A DNA stretch of 64,000 nucleotides from Neurospora intermedia (Eukaryota; Ascomycota; Sordariomycetes; Sordariales; Sordariaceae): positions 1,178,001 to 1,242,000 of the forward strand of contig BTPP01000009.1 in NCBI GenBank assembly GCA_037102815.1, written 5' to 3'. This document shows, piece after piece, positions 59,533 to 64,000 of this stretch. Every line of letters starts with the position of its first letter. Positions within the stretch are counted from its first letter, which is position 1. The notes beneath the pieces were generated by a model. That model was not told where the DNA came from. It searched no databases and saw nothing but the letters and a program-made list of their open reading frames with translations. The translations under genes were made by a program, and so were the position numbers.

Positions 59533-60331
59533 TTTTATGTTGGCGGATCGCTTTTTTTGGTCGAGTTTAGTTTGTTAGTTAAAGATATGAGCTCATCCAT
59601 GGAATATCTTCCCAGCTGCAGTTTCAATGAGAGAAGACAAAATAAAGCTTCTGCTGTCACGATGCATGCTCCTCGTGTGGCATCTTCATAGTGACCAGTG
59701 AAAGTTCACCACTCTCATGCAGCCGCTGCGCGTCTGTCGGTCGGCTAGAATTATGTGAGAAGCACATTTCAACCTGTGACAGGCAATCCAACTGCAGGCG
59801 TCGAAAATCACTGAACTACATACCTGTGTCTCGACAGCACAGTTTCAGCCTTTGCCAGGGTAACTCACCACGGTCCATCATGCCAAAACAAAGATGTCCC
59901 AGATGGGAACGATCAAGGTACACGTATGATGGAGGATGTTCGCACGCCCACCCCGAAGCTGTTAACGATAAGACGAGTAGTTGGATCTGAGAAAGACTTC
60001 TGGTCGTCGCCTTGTTTTTCTACCGCTCTCGTGTCTGAATCTTGTCAAGAAACTTGTAGTCGCGTTGTCAGACAAAAGGTTGTGCCAAACATTCATTTGA
60101 ACAACGAGGCAACGCGAAAACACGTGCTGCTGGTGCGTGTCACACAAACCCACCTAACTATAGTGGGGGTGGGGTAATCTCAAGCGATTAAATCGAGTCG
60201 CGCTTCAAACGCGTCTCGCGAAAAGTTCCCAATATTCAAGGCAGGAAGAATTGGCATCGTCGGAACTTATTTACGAATCAGAAAAAAAGTCGCAGAATTC
60301 CTTCGAGACTCTTGCGATTTAATATACCACA
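59533..60331. other. Region between ccg-9 and thymidylate synthase gene
   Basis: About 800 bp hold the ccg-9 3' region and the thymidylate synthase promoter. Short overlapping open frames are without motifs. The MluI-box described separately lies near the right end. Confidence 0.55.
60209..60214. promoter_or_regulatory. MCB element ACGCGT (MBF-type G1/S box) upstream of thymidylate synthase
   Basis: ACGCGT lies 118-123 bp before the thymidylate synthase ATG and is followed at 60217-60224 by CGCGAAAA, an E2F/SCB-like core. The MCB was first defined in yeast at promoters of DNA-synthesis genes including thymidylate synthase. Position and sequence are seen; factor binding is inferred. Confidence 0.7.
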
Positions 60332-61537
60332 ATGACAGTCACCACATCCGAAACCGTTGCGCCAGCACAGTCGCAGTCGCAAACCTCCTCTCGCACCAAC
60401 CCAACATCAAAGCGTCACGAAGAATACCAATACCTCGATCTCGTCCGTCAAATTCTGGACGAAGGTGAACTCCGTGAAGACCGGTACGTTCAGTCTTCCC
60501 TCCAATTATCCCTTCAATCCGATCCATCTTTTCCTCGCATTTCCAGTCCCAGCTAACCACCTCCCACCTCTCCTCACTGCAGAACAGGAACAGGCACCTA
60601 CTCCATCTTCGCCCCGACCCCCCTGAAGTTCGCCCTCTCTCGACCTTCCTCCTCCTCCTCGGGGTCCTCCTCCGATCCATCCTCGCCAGACTACACCTAC
60701 ACCCCCATTCTTCCGCTCCTTACCACAAAGCGAGTCTTCACCAAAGCCGTCCTCCTCGAGCTCCTCTGGTTTATCTCCGCCTCGACCTCCTCCACCACGC
60801 TCTCCGCCCAGGGAGTCAAAATCTGGGACGGCAATGGTTCCCGCGCCTTCCTCGACATGCTCGGTCTTTCCCACCGCAAAGAAGGTGACCTAGGTCCCGT
60901 ATACGGTTTCCAATGGCGGCACTTTGGCGCCGAATACGTCGATTGCGAGACCGATTACACCGGGCAGGGCGTGGACCAACTCCAGCGCATCATCGACACT
61001 CTGCGCCACAACCCGTACGACCGGAGACTGATTCTGAGTGCCTGGAACCCCAAGGACATGAGCCAGATGGTGTTGCCGCCTTGCCACATGTTTGCGCAGT
61101 TCTATGTGTCGTACCCGGGGTCGAGGACACGGGGTGGTGCAACACAGGAACAGAAGAAGGAGGAAGGGGAACTACTGGACACACCACCAAAGGAGAAGAA
61201 GCCAAGGGGCCACTTGCACTGCCAGTTGTATCAAAGGTCGTGCGACATGGGACTGGGTGTGCCCTTTAACATTGCCAGCTACGCGCTGCTGACGCACATG
61301 CTCGCGCACGTGTGTGACTTGGTGCCGGGGAGTTTGACCCATGTTATGGGCGATGCGCACGTCTATCTTAACCATGTGGATGCGCTCAAGACGCAGCTGG
61401 AGCGCGAGCCGAGGGAGTTTCCGATGCTGGAGATCCAGAGGGAGAAGGGAGGTAGTATTGATGGGTGGAAGGCCGAGGATTTCGTTATCAAGGGGTACGA
61501 GCCACACAAGACGATTGCGATGGAGATGTCTGTGTAG
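60332..61537 (+). CDS. Thymidylate synthase
   Basis: Exon 1 is 60332-60483 and exon 2 is 60583-61537. The 99-bp intron has donor GTACGT, branch GCTAAC and acceptor CTGCAG, and splits an Arg codon. The product is 368 residues. Signatures are [24 protein letters not shown] (folate and dUMP end), [25 protein letters not shown], the active site [12 protein letters not shown] (nucleophile Cys about 218), [20 protein letters not shown] and [15 protein letters not shown]. The C-terminus ends in EMSV. It methylates dUMP to dTMP with methylenetetrahydrofolate, the only de novo source of thymidine nucleotides. It is longer than usual (about 300). An N-terminal Ser/Gln extension and two insertions account for the excess: a poly-Ser stretch at about residues 69-90, and a charged one at about 230-259 ([20 protein letters not shown]). 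Confidence 0.96.
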
Positions 61538-62920
61538 GCTAAAAGTTGCCGACTACAACTTCCACCGATATCTTCAATTGGTTCTTTCTATCTGTTTACG
61601 ACTTTAGTTTCTCATTTTTTGGGTATGGTGCGTCTGGGCTAATGGTCAATACATCGGGGCCGACTGGCGATTGTCAAAGCTGCAATGGAAAAGCATCATG
61701 ATGATCAACAAGAATCCGTTTTTCTTGCATATATCAAAGTTCGCTGCTGACCCGTCTCCTCGTCAAACCCCTGCACCCATCTTCGCACGAAGTTCGTTTT
61801 CATCACTCCGAGACTTGTCCTTCCGTCATTTCCATACTCAAAACCATCTCATTGGCAACAACACCTGCTTGTTCAACGTCTGAGGAGCCATAGATAGCGA
61901 CAACAGAACTCGTTCATTGAACCTTGGTGTCTAATTTAAAAGTGACATGCCTCTACCTTTCGCCCATGTCACCATTCAGGCCACCACCACTATTCTGCTT
62001 CCCGAGGGATATTTCACGTTGTCCAAAGTATTATCCTGCCCAACATGCGGGATAGCAAAACGTTGGTATCAAGAAGCTTATGCGGGCGGCCATGACACGC
62101 AGAAAAGCATCTCTTCTAGGTATTTTTCAACCTTCAAACCTCGAACAACAACCTGCAGACCACGAAAAAGAATCTCTGTTGAAAGTATCTTACTACTATG
62201 ATGAAAGACAAACCTGGAGCCCATCATGTCCGTGTCAAGACGTGATGATGTAAAAGAAAGAAAGATTGACAAAAAAATAAGAAAAGATAAAGGGAAAACA
62301 TACAACACCAGGGATTCGCTGGTCGTCACCGACCCAACTACTAGTCTGGCCCTCACTGGCTTATCTATGGGAGAGCGGACGGGATCCCGAGTTTTCCAGT
62401 GGGTATGGTCGTATGTACTAGATGTTGACTGAAATTATGGTTATAATCGAGGAGTCAATCTGGTGCAAGTTCTCAAACTGATAATCAAAGTTATAGGTTT
62501 CACTTCACTTGCAGGTTTACGTGCTTTGCTAGGGTTAAATCATGAGCAGTATATCAAATTGTCCATCATATGAAATTGTCATACAATTCACTTGATTTCT
62601 TCACCACTATAGCCAAAAAGTTTGGGGTCTATCAATTCGCAGAAAATCTCCTTTGACACAAAAACGCATCAAGCATTATCGATCTGCTTGCCCCACAGAC
62701 AAATCTGAGGTGATGAGGAAGGACTGGAGAACCCTTTTTATGTGAGTTCGAAGTGATGGCTCTGAGGTGGCCCAGCAAACGCCACCATTCCCTCCGCTAT
62801 TGATATCGTCCGTATCATACAACTCAACCAAGGTCTATTCTGTCCTGTGATGGAGGTGAAGAACGTGAAGGACTTTCAGGATGAGATACAATACTGTCCT
62901 GTTGGCCGACTGGCCAAAGC
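61538..62920. other. Intergenic region, no gene seen
   Basis: Open frames of 60-92 codons on both strands have no motif. No structural RNA is recognised. The region leads into the F-box relic. Confidence 0.5.
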
Positions 62921-63223
62921 TCTGAAAGCGGATGCCCTTGCCCCTGAAAGATTGCGGTACAAGTTTATCGTCATAGCATTCTTTGAGTGAAGAGATTGTT
63001 TGCTCAAAAACTTGATAGAGTATTTCCGGGGGGAGGTCTATGACGGAAAGGCTTTTATTGACGCTTAGTTCGTACGAAGGTGAAGCGGCAGATGAGCGGT
63101 GGAAAAAATCGCTGGATTTGTAGGGGATAGGCCGGATTAAACCTCAATGAATCTGGGTTATCGTCATTGAATGAGTTCCAATCCTTCCTTGGAGATAAGT
63201 CAAAGGAACCGAAGCCCCCCGTG
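62921..63223 (-). pseudogene. Broken copy of the left-edge F-box-like gene
   Basis: This segment is clearly similar along its whole length to 521-838, in the same orientation. On the minus strand it encodes GGFGSFDLSPRKDWNSFNDD and NPAYPLQIQRFF. After a one-base frame change near 63100 it continues with VNKSLSVIDLPPEILYQVFE and LKECYDDKLVPQSFRGKGIR. Similarity then stops at about 62921, and the frame runs on to a TAG after some 30 unrelated residues. The start side lacks the Met-Gly start of the intact copy. The F-box-like motif itself is well kept, so decay is moderate. It is a host gene paralogue, apparently non-functional. Confidence 0.85.
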
Positions 63224-63300
63224 AAATTAGTATCGGCTGTGGAATCCTTCCACTTTTCATTGACGAAATCTCTTTGCGACTAGACTTCTGCCTAGCATCT

Positions 63301-63329
63301 CCAACTCCCAAGTCATCAACATGGCGGAC
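63301..63329 (+). repeat. 29-bp direct repeat, first copy
   Basis: The string begins CCAACTCCCAAGTCATCAAC and ends ATGGCGGAC. The same 29 bases occur at 63759-63787. Both copies contain an ATG in the context CAACATGGCGGAC, as in a translation start. Confidence 0.9.
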
Positions 63330-63758
63330 GCAACCAACCCACTACACTCATTAACTTGGGCCCAGGGCGTGTGGTCCACGAGTCCTCCACGAGTCCCCCG
63401 GGCCACGGGTGTGACACCCCCATGGGCACAGTCACACTGCTATAATTCCGCCCGAGAAATGTTCGCTCTCCCAGTGACGGACAACCGTCTCACACTTCAT
63501 CCTAACAACATCTCGAATAACGACATTGTTCAGCAACTCGAAATATATCCAACCAAGATCGTTCAATTCCAACTCAAACTCGTCCTCTCCGCAATCATTT
63601 CTCGCCTGAACGTACGTTTTCCGGAGACCAAAGCAGAATGAAAGGCCCCCAAAAGGGCAAGCCGTCAGCTTCGTATTGCGCGAATCAAACAGAACGGGCG
63701 CCTCGACTCTCCGCTGCGAGCGTAGTCATGAAGAAGCTGCGTTGACTTGTACATAACC

Positions 63759-63787
63759 CCAACTCCCAAGTCATCAACATGGCGGAC
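63759..63787 (+). repeat. 29-bp direct repeat, second copy
   Basis: Identical to 63301-63329. The frame opened by its ATG (MADNEMMVAAGYKANG) ends after 16 codons. Confidence 0.9.
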
Positions 63788-63789
63788 AA

Positions 63790-63925
63790 CGAAATGATGG
63801 TTGCTGCTGGTTACAAGGCCAATGGATGACTTCCTGTGGAAGGACGAGGTTGAATAGCAGTTGAAAGATCCAGGAAGCAGTACAGTCTAGACATTGTAGC
63901 AAGAAAAAGGGAGAATCAGAGCGAG
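63790..63925 (-). repeat. Copy of the upstream region of the F-box-like gene
   Basis: Similar to 862-996. The best-kept block is AGGAAGCAGTACAGTC, followed by GACATTGTAG and GCAAGAAAA. It continues the duplication past the interrupting segment, keeping the order and orientation seen at the left edge. Confidence 0.8.
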
Positions 63926-64000
63926 ACCGAAACAATCGGACGTGTTTCTTGACGCTGGTGACAATTATGGCCTGACTATCGCTGTAGATCAGCGTGGGGT
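63926..64000. other. Right window edge
   Basis: Only 75 bases after the duplicated block. Nothing can be assigned. Confidence 0.4.

Larger units (their letters stand above)
63224..63789. other. Segment interrupting the duplicated F-box locus
   Basis: About 0.57 kb with no counterpart at the left-edge locus, where the two flanks lie only some 23 bp apart (838 and 862). It starts and ends near 29-bp direct repeats (see separate entry). A 106-codon open frame (63321-63641, starting MADATNPLHS) begins in the first repeat copy. No terminal inverted repeats were found. It may be an insertion here, or the left copy may have lost it. Confidence 0.55.

Overview
The window reads as nuclear DNA of a filamentous ascomycete of the order Sordariales, most likely Neurospora or a close relative such as Sordaria. 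Three things support this. Introns are short and have GTAAGT/GTACGT-type donors and GCTAAC-like branch sites. The 590-residue phosphate permease rebuilt at 42.6-44.5 kb matches, from memory, Neurospora crassa PHO-4. A clock-controlled trehalose synthase of the CCG-9 type and a mitochondrial Mn superoxide dismutase lie nearby. No database could be searched, so species identity is an inference. There are no operons; each gene has its own promoter and most are separated by 0.3-4 kb.

Left part (0-16 kb): a truncated F-box-like gene runs off the left edge (minus strand). It is followed by a Pro/Gln-rich C2H2 zinc-finger regulator whose reading frame breaks once at a run of C. Next come a secreted type-B carboxylesterase/lipase (minus), a newly assembled three-exon gene for a 70-residue acidic protein (minus), and a conserved-looking protein of unknown function with a Ser/Gln tail (minus).

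Middle part (17-45 kb): Arp2/3 complex subunit 3 (plus), the non-catalytic tRNA m1A58 methyltransferase subunit Trm6 (minus), a glutathionyl-hydroquinone reductase-type glutathione transferase (plus), a multi-pass membrane protein (minus), a two-domain fasciclin GPI protein (plus), a HAL2-like bisphosphate nucleotidase (plus), a four-exon CorA-like transporter (minus), a CYP7/8-like cytochrome P450 (plus), a relic of a different P450 (minus), a GNAT acetyltransferase (plus) and pho-4 (minus). A CACGTG box lies in the pho-4 promoter, as expected for the phosphate-starvation factor NUC-1.

Right part (45-64 kb): an intron-containing tRNA-Pro(AGG), a secreted protein with three 47-residue repeats, the GINS replication subunit PSF3 divergent from sod-2, a gene-poor 4.2-kb stretch, ccg-9 and thymidylate synthase. 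The thymidylate synthase promoter has a perfect ACGCGT MluI box and the psf3 promoter has two ACGCG cores, suggesting shared G1/S control. The right edge holds a decayed copy of the F-box gene from the left edge, in the same orientation 62 kb away and interrupted by about 0.57 kb carrying a 29-bp direct repeat.

Exon borders were set by hand from splice signals, reading frame and protein continuity. No single new system dominates. The best leads are the duplicated F-box locus, the 47-residue repeat protein, the small acidic gene and the zinc-finger frameshift.
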